9,277 nt of DNA. Origin: Nitrospira sp. Lineage in GTDB: Bacteria > Nitrospirota > Nitrospiria > Nitrospirales > Nitrospiraceae. Under the pieces are notes generated by a model, which saw only the letters and a list, made by a program, of their open reading frames with translations, was not told the origin of the DNA and searched no databases. Where the stretch lies: NCBI GenBank assembly GCA_025360665.1, contig JANYBU010000035.1:1-9277 (forward strand), in the 5' to 3' direction. Made by a program: the position numbers and the translations under genes. Within the stretch, counting starts at the first letter, position 1. Each line of letters begins with the position of its first letter. Positions 1-6,335 of this stretch are shown here, piece by piece.

Positions 1-2
1 CC

Positions 3-347
3 TCATTGATCGATCGCACCGTCAAGGATCAGGGGAAGGCCGAGCAGGTCAAATCTGTCTTGAACGACATCGTCGCGGAATTGAAGACCGGTCGCGAGCA
101 AGCTCGTGCGGGGCACCGCCGGATGTATGAGTTGAATGCGAATTACGCGGCGACTCCGGAGGAGTTCACCAAGATTCTGGATGAGGCGAACAATCAGCGG
201 ATGCAGTCAGCCGCGAAGATTCTCTCGCTCCGTTTCAAGATGAAGGACTTCATGACGGTCGAGGAGTGGAAGGCTTTGTCGGACCAGATGCTGGCCTACA
301 GCAGCCGATATCAGCACGGTGGCGCGTCGCCGAAGAGCGGTTACTGA
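3..347 (+). CDS. 3' end of a small helical protein of unknown function (Spy/CpxP-like at best)
   Basis: The frame is open from the window edge to a TGA at 345-347, giving about 114 visible residues. The first possible start inside the window is a TTG at 6 with no ribosome binding site in view, so the true start probably lies upstream and the gene is partial. The visible part is highly charged and predicted almost entirely helical, with the pattern LDEANNQRMQSAAKILSLRF followed by MTVEEWKALSDQM. Periplasmic Spy/CpxP-like metal- or stress-response proteins have this sort of helical make-up and an 'LTPEQW'-type segment near the end, but the match is weak and no signal peptide can be seen. The C-terminus (HGGASPKSGY) looks disordered. 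Its last 7 bases overlap the end of the convergent lipoprotein gene. I am confident that it is coding, not confident of the family. Confidence 0.55.
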   Translation, partial: SLIDRTVKDQGKAEQVKSVLNDIVAELKTGREQARAGHRRMYELNANYAATPEEFTKILDEANNQRMQSAAKILSLRFKMKDFMTVEEWKALSDQMLAYSSRYQHGGASPKSGY

Positions 348-1372
348 GTCTGATCCGGCGCGGCCTTGAGCGGCAGGGGCGTCCAGGCTGCGCCGGCGTC
401 GGTCGAGCGGTAGAGGCCGCTGCCGTTCGTGCCGGCATAGAGTATGTGCGAATCGCGCGGGCTCATCGCGAGGGCGCGAATATTCAGCGAGCCCAATCCG
501 CGGTTGATTGAACTCCAGGATTGTCCGCTGTCGGGGCTTTTCCAGACTCCCCCCGGCCCTCCTATATAGATCGTCTGAGGCTGGGTCGGGTCGAGGAGGA
601 TACTGCTCACGAACAGATCGGGGAGCGATTGCCCGATCCGCTCCCATTGTTCTCCACGTGTCGCGGTACGGAAGAGGCCCTTCGTGGTTCCGGCATAGAC
701 GATGTCTGTATTGACCACATCGAAGACAATGACATTGACCCCCAGTGCCATCGCCCCCATCAGCTCCTGTTCAGGAATCAGCCCGTTATTGATTTTCTTC
801 CATCCCATCCCGGCGTTGTCGGACCGATAGATCCCTCCCGTGGTTCCCGCGTAGAGGACCCGAGAATCGCGCGGATGCATGGCGATGGAGACCACGATGT
901 GGACCTCCTTCATTCCAGCCATGCGTTCTTCCCATTCACGCCCGCCGTCTTTGGTGTAAAAGGCGCCGACGGTCGTGGCGGCATAGATCTGCTCGTGGTC
1001 TGTCGGGTGAAAGACGAATTGATTGATAAAGGAGACGTGCTCTTTGAGTCCGACATTGTGGGGGAGCCAATGTTGCCCGCCATCCGGACTCTTGTAGACG
1101 GCGTCGGCCATGGTGCCGGCATAGATCGTGGCCGGGAACTGAGGATCGATTGCGAGAGTCGTCACACGTCTGGCGCTGAAACTCGGGAACCGCTCCCACA
1201 GCTGGCCCCCGTCGCGCGACTTATAGACGGAATCGTTCGTCGCGACATAGAGGATGTCCGCGTTGGTCGGATGGAGAGCGATAGAGACGATCGCCTGGCT
1301 CTCCCTCTGACAGCCGATCAGCAGGAAACTGACAAGAAGGAGGACTGGCACCAGCACCTGGAGTCGTTTCAT
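341..1372 (-). CDS. Lipoprotein with a seven-repeat Asp-box beta-propeller (Ycf48/BNR-like)
   Basis: I chose the ATG at 1370-1372 because it gives a compact lipoprotein signal, MKRLQVLVPVLLLVSFLLIG, followed by the acylated Cys at residue 21 (lipobox LIGC). A GGTGG lies about 10 bases upstream. Upstream in-frame ATGs at 1397-1399 and 1394-1396 would add nine or eight residues (MMRRRWHNP) and have no clear binding site. After the Cys come seven repeats of the form (hydrophobic)Y-x-S-x-D-x-G-x-x-W, at about residues 49, 92, 138, 182, 233, 276 and 320. Each is followed about 30-40 residues later by a strand such as ILYAGT. Seven Asp-box repeats suggest a seven-bladed propeller like Ycf48 or sortilin-type BNR proteins. 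Repeat five (FRTATRGEQW) is degenerate. The protein is expected to be membrane-anchored and facing the periplasm or outside. Such propellers often bind proteins, and no catalytic residues of a true sialidase are evident. The stop overlaps the convergent gene by 7 bases. Confidence 0.85.
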   Translation of the reverse strand: MKRLQVLVPVLLLVSFLLIGCQRESQAIVSIALHPTNADILYVATNDSVYKSRDGGQLWERFPSFSARRVTTLAIDPQFPATIYAGTMADAVYKSPDGGQHWLPHNVGLKEHVSFINQFVFHPTDHEQIYAATTVGAFYTKDGGREWEERMAGMKEVHIVVSIAMHPRDSRVLYAGTTGGIYRSDNAGMGWKKINNGLIPEQELMGAMALGVNVIVFDVVNTDIVYAGTTKGLFRTATRGEQWERIGQSLPDLFVSSILLDPTQPQTIYIGGPGGVWKSPDSGQSWSSINRGLGSLNIRALAMSPRDSHILYAGTNGSGLYRSTDAGAAWTPLPLKAAPDQTQ

Positions 1373-1469
1373 GGGATTGTGCCACCGCCGTCGCATCATT
1401 GAGGAACCAGACTTGCTGCCGATGATCGGCGGGTGACCTAACCATAGCGGTCAGAGGGGAGTCAAGGTG

Positions 1470-1664
1470 CTAACCCGCATTATTCATGACGTTTCTGCTG
1501 TAATCGCCGATCCGCTGCTACGACGAGCCTTCGGCCAGCGGGCTCGCCCCTCGGACCCTCACCGTACTGCACGAGTACGCATCGGGTCCTCACGGCTCCG
1601 CGCGCCGGTCTCGCGACGCGGCTCAGCGATTTCGCGACGAACCGTCATGAATAATGCGGGCTAG
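1470..1664. repeat. ~195-bp imperfect palindromic element with 22-bp inverted ends
   Basis: The ends are inverted copies: CCCGCATTATTCATGACG at 1474-1491 and its exact complement at 1643-1660. A further CTA[A/G] on the outside gives 22 bp with one mismatch. The centre is also self-complementary around almost the same axis: GGACCC (1553-1558) pairs with GGGTCC (1584-1589), and inside that GTACT (1564-1568) pairs with AGTAC (1574-1578). A separate hairpin, CGAGCC/GGCTCG, lies at 1524-1529 and 1541-1546. The stretch is open in one plus frame (1467-1664), but the symmetry explains the sequence better than a protein does. No target-site duplication is visible at the borders. It could be a miniature mobile element, a REP-like repeat or a structured RNA. 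It fills most of the gap between the lipoprotein gene and DUF1579. Confidence 0.75.
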
Positions 1665-1724
1665 GTTACATGGCACGGGAAATGGAGCCGACGGCGTTTC
1701 GGATGCTCTAGGCAACAAGTGTCC

Positions 1725-1763
1725 GCCGCGCGCGGATGAGTCGATCCCCCCTCCGCGCGCAGC
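1725..1763 (-). terminator. GC-rich hairpin downstream of the DUF1579 gene, possible terminator
   Basis: GCCGCGCGCGGA (1725-1736) and TCCGCGCGCAGC (1752-1763) form a 12-bp stem with one G-T-type mismatch and a 15-base loop. The stem starts 12 bases past the minus-strand stop at 1776. No strong T-run follows on the minus strand, so it is not a textbook intrinsic terminator. It may instead be an mRNA-stabilising hairpin. Confidence 0.4.
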
Positions 1764-1775
1764 GTCCCTTTCTCG

Positions 1776-2375
1776 CTACGGCTTCCGAGTATAGGTGATC
1801 TCCATCATCTTCATTTCCTTGCCGTGGTGATGAGTCCCGTACATGTCAAACGTCTGGGTATTACTGTCCGCAATCTTCCACACCGCGCGATGCGTCATCT
1901 GTCCTCCGCCCAGCTCAGCGTGCTGACCCTTCATCGTGATGGTCTTGCCGTCGGCGCTTGCCGTGCCTTCCATCATGAAAATCCCCGTGCCCATGGTATC
2001 GATCCATGCAGTGACATATTTCTTGCGAAGGTTGTCGTAGGCATTGATCCCAACCCCGGAGAAGGGTTGTCCCATCATCTCCCCGGTGAATTCCTGCTGG
2101 AGAAAGCGCCCATCCAGTAGCATCTTCATGTCAGCAGAGCCAGTCGATTCCATTGGGGGCTTGCCTGGCTCCATCCAGGACTTGGTCTTCGTTGTCCAAC
2201 TGCCGGCCAAGCCAGCGAACAGCTTATGAGGCTCGCCGGGCGTGGCCAGTTTCATATAGGCCTCCATCATGGCCTGCTGGTCCATCTGTTTTGCCTGCTT
2301 CTTGTCCTTGGCTATGACGGGAGACGCGACGATTAAGAGCATGAGACAGGTGAGTGGAACGAATGTGAAACGCAT
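1776..2375 (-). CDS. Exported DUF1579-family protein, methionine-rich
   Basis: The start is fixed by AAGGAGG six bases ahead of the ATG at 2373-2375. The longer reading from 2423 would put this ribosome binding site inside the gene. Residues 1-22 (MRFTFVPLTCLMLLIVASPVIA) form a signal peptide with likely cleavage before KDKK, so the protein should be periplasmic or secreted. The mature part carries the DUF1579 pattern: an early LAGSW motif, a stretch resembling GSADMKMLLDGRFLQQEF, then GINAYDNLRKKYVTAWIDTMGTG. In such proteins this reads as a single beta-barrel-like domain of unknown ligand. About 21 of 199 residues are Met, with a HHH near the C-terminus, more than a GC-rich genome would lead one to expect. 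DUF1579 proteins are frequently found beside DGPF/YciI genes, as here. A 100-bp gap separates it from the YciI gene upstream, so it may be read from the same message or from its own promoter. Confidence 0.85.
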   Translation of the reverse strand: MRFTFVPLTCLMLLIVASPVIAKDKKQAKQMDQQAMMEAYMKLATPGEPHKLFAGLAGSWTTKTKSWMEPGKPPMESTGSADMKMLLDGRFLQQEFTGEMMGQPFSGVGINAYDNLRKKYVTAWIDTMGTGIFMMEGTASADGKTITMKGQHAELGGGQMTHRAVWKIADSNTQTFDMYGTHHHGKEMKMMEITYTRKP

Positions 2376-2475
2376 AAGAACCTCCTTCATTTGATCGTGA
2401 TCGGTTGATGGTAACGTCAACACTACGATGTTCGTACGGTCATGCCAAGATCAAGACAATCTCCGCGGCCGCCAC

Positions 2476-2853
2476 TCATCCACGTGCCGAGATTTCGCTC
2501 TCGGGGGACAGCTCAAGGGGACGTACCTCGATCGCGCCTCCCGCCGGCAGCGTCGGAATGCGTGCCGCGATGGAGAGGGCTTCGTCCTGGTCGCGGCATT
2601 CGACCAAGTGGTAGCCGCCGAGCTGCTCTTTTGTTTCCGCAAACGGTCCATCGGTGAAGGCCAGTTTGCAGCTCTTCATGCACACGGTCGTAGCCGATGA
2701 AGTCGAGCCTAGCTGCCCCTGGCCACGAAACTGTCCATTCTTGACGAGGCTCTGTATCAATACTCCATACTCCTGCATGATCCTGCTCTTCTCACCGTCC
2801 GGTAATTGTGTCCACGCCGTCTCGTCGAAGCAACACATGAGCATGTATTGCAT
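2476..2853 (-). CDS. YciI-like DGPF protein (copy 1)
   Basis: The ATG at 2851-2853 begins MQYMLMCC, the usual first strand of the YciI/DGPF fold, and has AAAGGA about nine bases upstream. The frame is, however, open upstream and continues in frame from the end of the DUF1428 remnant, so the annotated frame could be read as a fusion. The 125-residue product carries the family signature DGPF at 68-71 followed by AETKEQLGG, an alpha-helix DEALSIAARIP, and a final strand IEVRPLEL. YciI-like proteins are small ferredoxin-like alpha+beta proteins. Their enzymatic role, if any, is unknown for the DGPF branch. The segment just before DGPF (VCMKSCKLAF) differs from the VRVRDGK pattern of copies 3 and 4 and adds two cysteines. 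It is probably transcribed with the gene cluster upstream. Confidence 0.88.
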   Translation of the reverse strand: MQYMLMCCFDETAWTQLPDGEKSRIMQEYGVLIQSLVKNGQFRGQGQLGSTSSATTVCMKSCKLAFTDGPFAETKEQLGGYHLVECRDQDEALSIAARIPTLPAGGAIEVRPLELSPESEISARG

Positions 2854-3237
2854 GATGGTTTTTCCTTTCGACTGATGCTCGGTACCAACCAAGACCTTGA
2901 ACCCGCCGTAAACCATACGTTTGCAATCGAAGGGCATCGACGTCGGATTACACATCGCCGTAATGCGCGGGTCCTTCATGACCTTAGCGTTGACGCGATT
3001 ACGATGTCCGCGCGACTTGAACACGATCCAGGAGAACACCACCGTCTCGCCAGGCTTCGCCTTGGCTACACGCGAGAACGGAACTCCACACTTCACCGTG
3101 AGATCGTCGCCTGCGCATTCTCGAATTTCCAGCGTGCCGTGCTCCCGCCAGATCTTTCCGGCTCTCTAGGCCATGCGCGCATAGGCCCGCAGATTCTTCT
3201 TGGAGACAGGCAGGACATATCCATCGACGTACCGCAT
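2854..3237 (-). pseudogene. Broken DUF1428 (YbaA-like) gene with an internal amber codon
   Basis: An ATG at 3235-3237 follows a good ribosome binding site (AAAGGAGG about six bases ahead) and starts MRYVDGYVLPVSKKNLRAY, the typical DUF1428 opening. Codon 24 is TAG (3166-3168). The same frame then continues with RAGKIWREHGTLEIRECAGD, ETVVFSWIVFKSR, KVMKDPR and MPFDCKRMVYGGFKVLV, which is the rest of the family, to its normal end. So only a single in-frame stop interrupts an otherwise intact gene. The family often has a Gln or similar polar residue near this position, and CAG to TAG is a one-base change; that is inference. There is also no stop at the expected end: the frame runs through GTEHQSKGKTI into the YciI start at 2853. 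A GTG at 3094-3096 is available for restart but has no binding site. A sequencing error in one base remains possible. Confidence 0.8.
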
Positions 3238-3354
3238 GTGACCCTCCTTTGTGGTTGCGTCACCAATCAATCATCGTTGGGGATCGTATAACTAACCGCC
3301 ATACGAACCGCGGGCGCGGACGAGGCGACCAGTAAGTAGAATGTCCCCGTCTAA

Positions 3355-3780
3355 CTACTGCTTCTGGCCCATCTGTGCGCGCATGCGCTCCTCTTGCTCC
3401 CTCAGTTCTGGTGTGAACTCGGCCCCGAAGTCCTCCGCCTCGAACAGCTGGCGAATCTCGATCTCGCTCTCACCGTCATGGGGATTGGGGCAGCGCTTGA
3501 CCCATTCGATCGCCTCTTCCTTGGACTTCACCTGCCAGAGCCAGAACCCGCCGATCAGCTCCTTTGTCTCGGCAAACGGCCCGTCGATCACTGTCCGCTT
3601 GTCTCCGGAGAACCGAACCCGCACGCCCTTCGAAGTTGGCTGGAGCCCCTCGGCGGCCAGCAACACGCCGGCTTTCGCCAGCTCTTCGTTGAATTTTCCC
3701 ATTTCCGCAAGAAGCTTCTGACTGGGCATCACGCCAGCCTCACAACCCTTGCTGGCCTTCACAATAATCATGAATCGCAT
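3355..3780 (-). CDS. YciI-like DGPF protein (copy 2, with a C-terminal charged tail)
   Basis: The ATG at 3778-3780 has AAAGGAG about eight bases ahead. The protein begins MRFMIIVKASKGCEAG and has DGPF at 66-69, followed by AETKELIGGFWLWQVKSKEEAIEWVKRCPNP. It is the most divergent of the four copies: the region after the domain is extended (EAEDFGAEFTPELREQEERM), rich in Glu and Arg and probably helical. Such longer relatives are commonly annotated as YciI family or DGPF-domain proteins. A candidate ECF42-type promoter (3864-3889) lies about 84 bases upstream of the start, so this gene may head its own transcript, followed after 117 bp by the DUF1428 remnant and copy 1. The function is unknown beyond the family link to ECF42 sigma factors. 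Confidence 0.88.
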   Translation of the reverse strand: MRFMIIVKASKGCEAGVMPSQKLLAEMGKFNEELAKAGVLLAAEGLQPTSKGVRVRFSGDKRTVIDGPFAETKELIGGFWLWQVKSKEEAIEWVKRCPNPHDGESEIEIRQLFEAEDFGAEFTPELREQEERMRAQMGQKQ

Positions 3781-3863
3781 GGTCGTATCTCCTTTCTGGT
3801 TTCGGTTTCGGATCTGGGCTTCCTGGCGGTCTCGAACTTCTGAACCCGGGCTCTACCTATTTG

Positions 3864-3889
3864 TCGAACGAGGCATGCCAAAATCGACA
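3864..3889 (-). promoter_or_regulatory. Candidate ECF42-type promoter for YciI copy 2
   Basis: On the minus strand TGTCGA (3884-3889) is followed by 17 bases and then CGA (3864-3866), in the context TGTCGATTTT...TTCGACAAAT. ECF42 promoters are reported to carry TGTCGA at -35 and CGA-type bases at -10. The -35 is half of a perfect 12-bp palindrome, TCGACATGTCGA (3884-3895). A site with the same opening ten bases occurs ahead of the VOC gene. No other TGTCGA in the minus-strand gaps sits correctly. Confidence 0.6.
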
Positions 3890-3949
3890 TGTCGAACGAT
3901 CTTTTGTTTGGCAGCACCGCTCCATGCCCGAAATGCCGAGCCGCCGCGA

Positions 3950-4246
3950 CTACCCTCCCGCCATGGCCCCCACGATCAGAAAAGGCTCGGCCCCCGTCGC
4001 AACCGCGTCGGGTAGCGGGGCATCCGGTGCTTCGTGGGATAAGTCCTGCTCACAAGCGAAGAACCTCACGAAGGGCCGGCGGTTTTGCGTCATGTGGTCG
4101 CGGATCGTGCCGCGTAGCATTGGATAGCGGGCCTCCAGCGCATCAAGGAGCGCACGCTGGGTGACTGCGCCCATAACCTCCAGCTTCACCTCGCCATCGA
4201 CGCGAGCCAGGGTCCTCAGATGTGCCGGGAGCACGACCCGAATCAT
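3950..4246 (-). CDS. MoaD/ThiS-like ubiquitin-fold protein ending in Gly-Gly
   Basis: The 98-residue protein begins MIRVVLPAHLRTLARVDGEV, has the helix RALLDALEARYPMLRGTIRD, and ends FLIVGAMAGG followed by the stop. The small size, strand-helix order and a terminal diglycine are the hallmarks of MoaD/ThiS sulfur carriers, in which the last Gly is adenylated by a ThiF/MoeB-type enzyme and then thiocarboxylated. No such enzyme and no molybdopterin or thiamine gene is in the window, so a role in those pathways is not indicated. The ATG overlaps the stop of the propeller gene (ATGA at 4243-4246), pointing to translational coupling and a joint role. Propeller and MoaD-like genes occur as neighbours in other genomes as well, to my recollection. 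A sulfur-carrier or protein-modifier function is inferred, not shown. Confidence 0.85.
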   Translation of the reverse strand: MIRVVLPAHLRTLARVDGEVKLEVMGAVTQRALLDALEARYPMLRGTIRDHMTQNRRPFVRFFACEQDLSHEAPDAPLPDAVATGAEPFLIVGAMAGG

Positions 4247-5430
4247 GTCAGAGTTTGAACCTCAACAGACAACACCGCCGGAAGATCTCGGACAATTGGC
4301 GCCCAGGTGTCACCGGCATTCGCCGAGCCATACACTTGCCCGCCGGATGTCCCGAAATAGATGCCGCACGGATCGAGCGAGTCGACCGCCATCGCGTCGC
4401 GCAGCACGTTCACATAGCAATCTCGCTGCGGCAGACCGTTCGTGAGCGCTTCCCACTCGTTCCCGCCCGTCCGGCTGCGGTACACGCGCAACTTTCCGTC
4501 GGGAGGAAAATGCTCGGAGTCGCTTTTGATCGGGACGACGTACACCGTCTGCGGCTCGTGGGCGTGCACATCGATCGGAAACCCGAAGTCCGTCGGCAGG
4601 TTCCCGCTGATTTCATGCCACGATTCGCCGGCGTCGTCGCTCCGCATCACGTCCCAGTGTTTTTGCATGAACAGCACGTTCGGGCGCATCGGGTGCATCG
4701 CGATGCGATGCACACAGTGGCCGACTTCCGCATCCGAGTCCGGAAGCTCATATTTGGATTTCAATCCGCGGTTGATCGCCCGCCAGGTCATGCCGCCATC
4801 GTCGGTCCGGAACGTTCCTGCAGCCGAGATGGCAATATAGATGCGCTGTGGATTGCTCGGGTCCTGCACGATCGTGTGCAGACACATCCCGCCGGCGCCC
4901 GGCTGCCACAGACTTCCTTTCACGTCGCGCAGCCCGGCAAGTTCTTGCCAGGTCTGCCCCCCGTCGGTTGATCGGAACAGGGCCGCGTCTTCGATTCCCG
5001 CATAGACTGTGTCCGGGTCGGTCAGGGACGGTTCGAGGTGCCAGACTCGCTTGAATTCCCAAGGGCGTTGCGTGCCGTCATAATGCTGGTGCGTCGTGAG
5101 CGGTTTCCCAGTTTCTGGAGATGCATCGTAGATAAATTTATTGCTCTCTCCCTTCGGCATGCCATCCGGAGTGGTGGTCGGTTCGCCTGGCGGTGTTCCT
5201 GGTTGGTGCCACGTCTTGCCGCCGTCATCCGAGCGCTGGATGATTTGCCCAAACCAGCTGCTGGTTTGCGAGGCATAGATGCGGTTCGGCTCAACGGGCG
5301 AACCTTTGAGATGATACATCTCCCAACCGGCAAAATGTGGACCGCTGACATCCCACTGTCTACGCGTTCCGTCCGACGTGAGAATGAACGCGCCCTTCCG
5401 TGTTCCAACGAGTACCCGTACCTTGCTCAT
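4243..5430 (-). CDS. Cytoplasmic Asp-box beta-propeller protein (often called exo-alpha-sialidase/BNR)
   Basis: The ATG at 5428-5430 has AAAGGAG about six bases ahead, and the 395-residue product starts MSKVRVLVGTRKGAFILTSD. There is no signal peptide or membrane segment, so it should act in the cytoplasm. At least six Asp-box-like repeats (S/T-x-D-x-G-x-T/S-W) are visible, at about residues 66 (QRSDDGGKTW), 152 (FRSTDGGQTW), 207, 262, 317 and 367. Strands such as TVYAGIEDAALFR alternate with them, giving a propeller of six or seven blades. Database names such as sialidase or glycosyl hydrolase come from the Asp-boxes alone, and I see no evidence for sugar cleavage. It differs from the lipoprotein propeller at 341-1372 in length, localisation and sequence. 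The 4-base overlap with the MoaD-like gene and a 76-bp gap after the YciI gene upstream suggest it is in the same transcript. Confidence 0.87.
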   Translation of the reverse strand: MSKVRVLVGTRKGAFILTSDGTRRQWDVSGPHFAGWEMYHLKGSPVEPNRIYASQTSSWFGQIIQRSDDGGKTWHQPGTPPGEPTTTPDGMPKGESNKFIYDASPETGKPLTTHQHYDGTQRPWEFKRVWHLEPSLTDPDTVYAGIEDAALFRSTDGGQTWQELAGLRDVKGSLWQPGAGGMCLHTIVQDPSNPQRIYIAISAAGTFRTDDGGMTWRAINRGLKSKYELPDSDAEVGHCVHRIAMHPMRPNVLFMQKHWDVMRSDDAGESWHEISGNLPTDFGFPIDVHAHEPQTVYVVPIKSDSEHFPPDGKLRVYRSRTGGNEWEALTNGLPQRDCYVNVLRDAMAVDSLDPCGIYFGTSGGQVYGSANAGDTWAPIVRDLPAVLSVEVQTLT

Positions 5431-5506
5431 TCCTAACTCCTTTCGTCGCTCTGAGCTCCCTGCTTACGAAGCTTCATCTCAATTAGCGTTCCATCAATCG
5501 GAGACG

Positions 5507-5872
5507 CTACTCATTCGGCAAGCCAGTGATCTCGATTAATGGCCTCACCTCGACGGTTCCGATGCGTGCCCCAGGTACCCGAGTGGCAATGCGGACTGCC
5601 TCGCTGAGATCCTTGGCGTCGACCAGGAAATAACCTGCAATCTGCTCGCGCGTCTCGATGAATGGCCCATCGGTGACGAGCGATTTCCCTTCGCGCACCC
5701 GAACGATGACCGAAGTGCCCGCTGGATGCAGCGGCGAGGCGCTCAGATACTGTCTGTTTGCGTGGAGCTGGTGCGTGAGCTGGACAGATTCCGTGAGCAG
5801 TTCCTTCCGCTTGGCCTCGCTCATCTTGCCGAAAGCATCTTCATCATGGTGAACCAGCAGCATGAATTTCAT
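5507..5872 (-). CDS. YciI-like DGPF protein (copy 3)
   Basis: I chose the ATG at 5870-5872 (MKFMLLVHHD) because a GGAG lies nine bases upstream. The ATG at 5879-5881 sits directly against that GGAG and would add only MQT. The 121-residue protein has the standard family course: an opening beta-strand, helix KRKELLTESVQLTHQLH, YLSASPLHP, TSVIVRVREGKSLVTDGPF with DGPF at 68-71, then IETREQIAGYFLVDAKDLSEAVRIATRVPGA and a closing strand TVEVRPLIEI. It closely resembles copy 4 next door, most likely by duplication. The gap to copy 4 is 54 bp with no TGTCGA-type promoter, in line with co-transcription. Confidence 0.9.
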   Translation of the reverse strand: MKFMLLVHHDEDAFGKMSEAKRKELLTESVQLTHQLHANRQYLSASPLHPAGTSVIVRVREGKSLVTDGPFIETREQIAGYFLVDAKDLSEAVRIATRVPGARIGTVEVRPLIEITGLPNE

Positions 5873-5926
5873 GGTTTGCATCTCCGGTATGAACCTGCAT
5901 GGCTGTGGACAGCGAATTGTCGTTGT

Positions 5927-6283
5927 TCACGCACAACCGCCCTCTTTGATCGGTCGTACTTCGATGCTCCCCAGTCGGGCTGCTGGAATCTTCGACGCGA
6001 TCCGAAGCGCATCGTTCAGATCCCCGACATCGATGAGAAAGTATCCGCCCAGCTGTTCTTTGGTTTCGGCGAAGGGCCCATCGGTCGTCGAGACTTTCCC
6101 ATCGCGGACCCGTACGGTCGTCGCCGTCTCTATCGGATGGAGGGGCGAGGCCGCAATAAATTGGCCGTTCTTCTGCAGCTCCCCACAGTAGGCCATGGAC
6201 TCGTCCGAGAGCGCGACCCGCTCGTTCCTGGACAGGGCATTTAGTGTTTGTTCCTCAAGATACACCAGGCAGAGATATTTCAT
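5927..6283 (-). CDS. YciI-like DGPF protein (copy 4)
   Basis: The ATG at 6281-6283 has AAAGGGAG about eight bases ahead. The 118-residue protein begins MKYLCLVYLEEQTLNALSRN, contains FIAASPLHPIETATTVRVRDGK and DGPF at 68-71, and continues AETKEQLGGYFLIDVGDLNDALRIASKIP to a final strand SIEVRPIKEG. This is the form closest to the family consensus among the four copies and matches what is usually found beside ECF42 sigma factors. It lies 52 bp behind the VOC gene in the same direction, so the two probably share the candidate promoter at 6793-6817. Confidence 0.9.
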   Translation of the reverse strand: MKYLCLVYLEEQTLNALSRNERVALSDESMAYCGELQKNGQFIAASPLHPIETATTVRVRDGKVSTTDGPFAETKEQLGGYFLIDVGDLNDALRIASKIPAARLGSIEVRPIKEGGCA

Positions 6284-6335
6284 GGCATGCTCCCTTTGAA
6301 TGATGTGAGGAATCTCTTCTCCAACTGTCAGACCG

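Noticed and set aside
521..1402. Plus-strand open frame of 293 codons
   Set aside because: It lies opposite the lipoprotein propeller, whose signal peptide and seven Asp-box repeats are unmistakable. The antisense frame has no recognisable motif.
1467..1664. 65-codon plus-strand frame
   Set aside because: It coincides with the palindromic element and has no ribosome binding site.
2806..3291. Plus-strand open frame across the DUF1428/YciI region
   Set aside because: The minus strand encodes family motifs throughout, including across the amber codon. The plus frame has none.
4222..4971. Plus-strand open frame of 249 codons
   Set aside because: It is the complement of the cytoplasmic propeller gene. 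The open frame comes from GC-rich codon use.
4243..5430. True exo-alpha-sialidase
   Set aside because: Asp-boxes alone are structural. No arginine triad or other active-site pattern could be identified, and there is no export signal.
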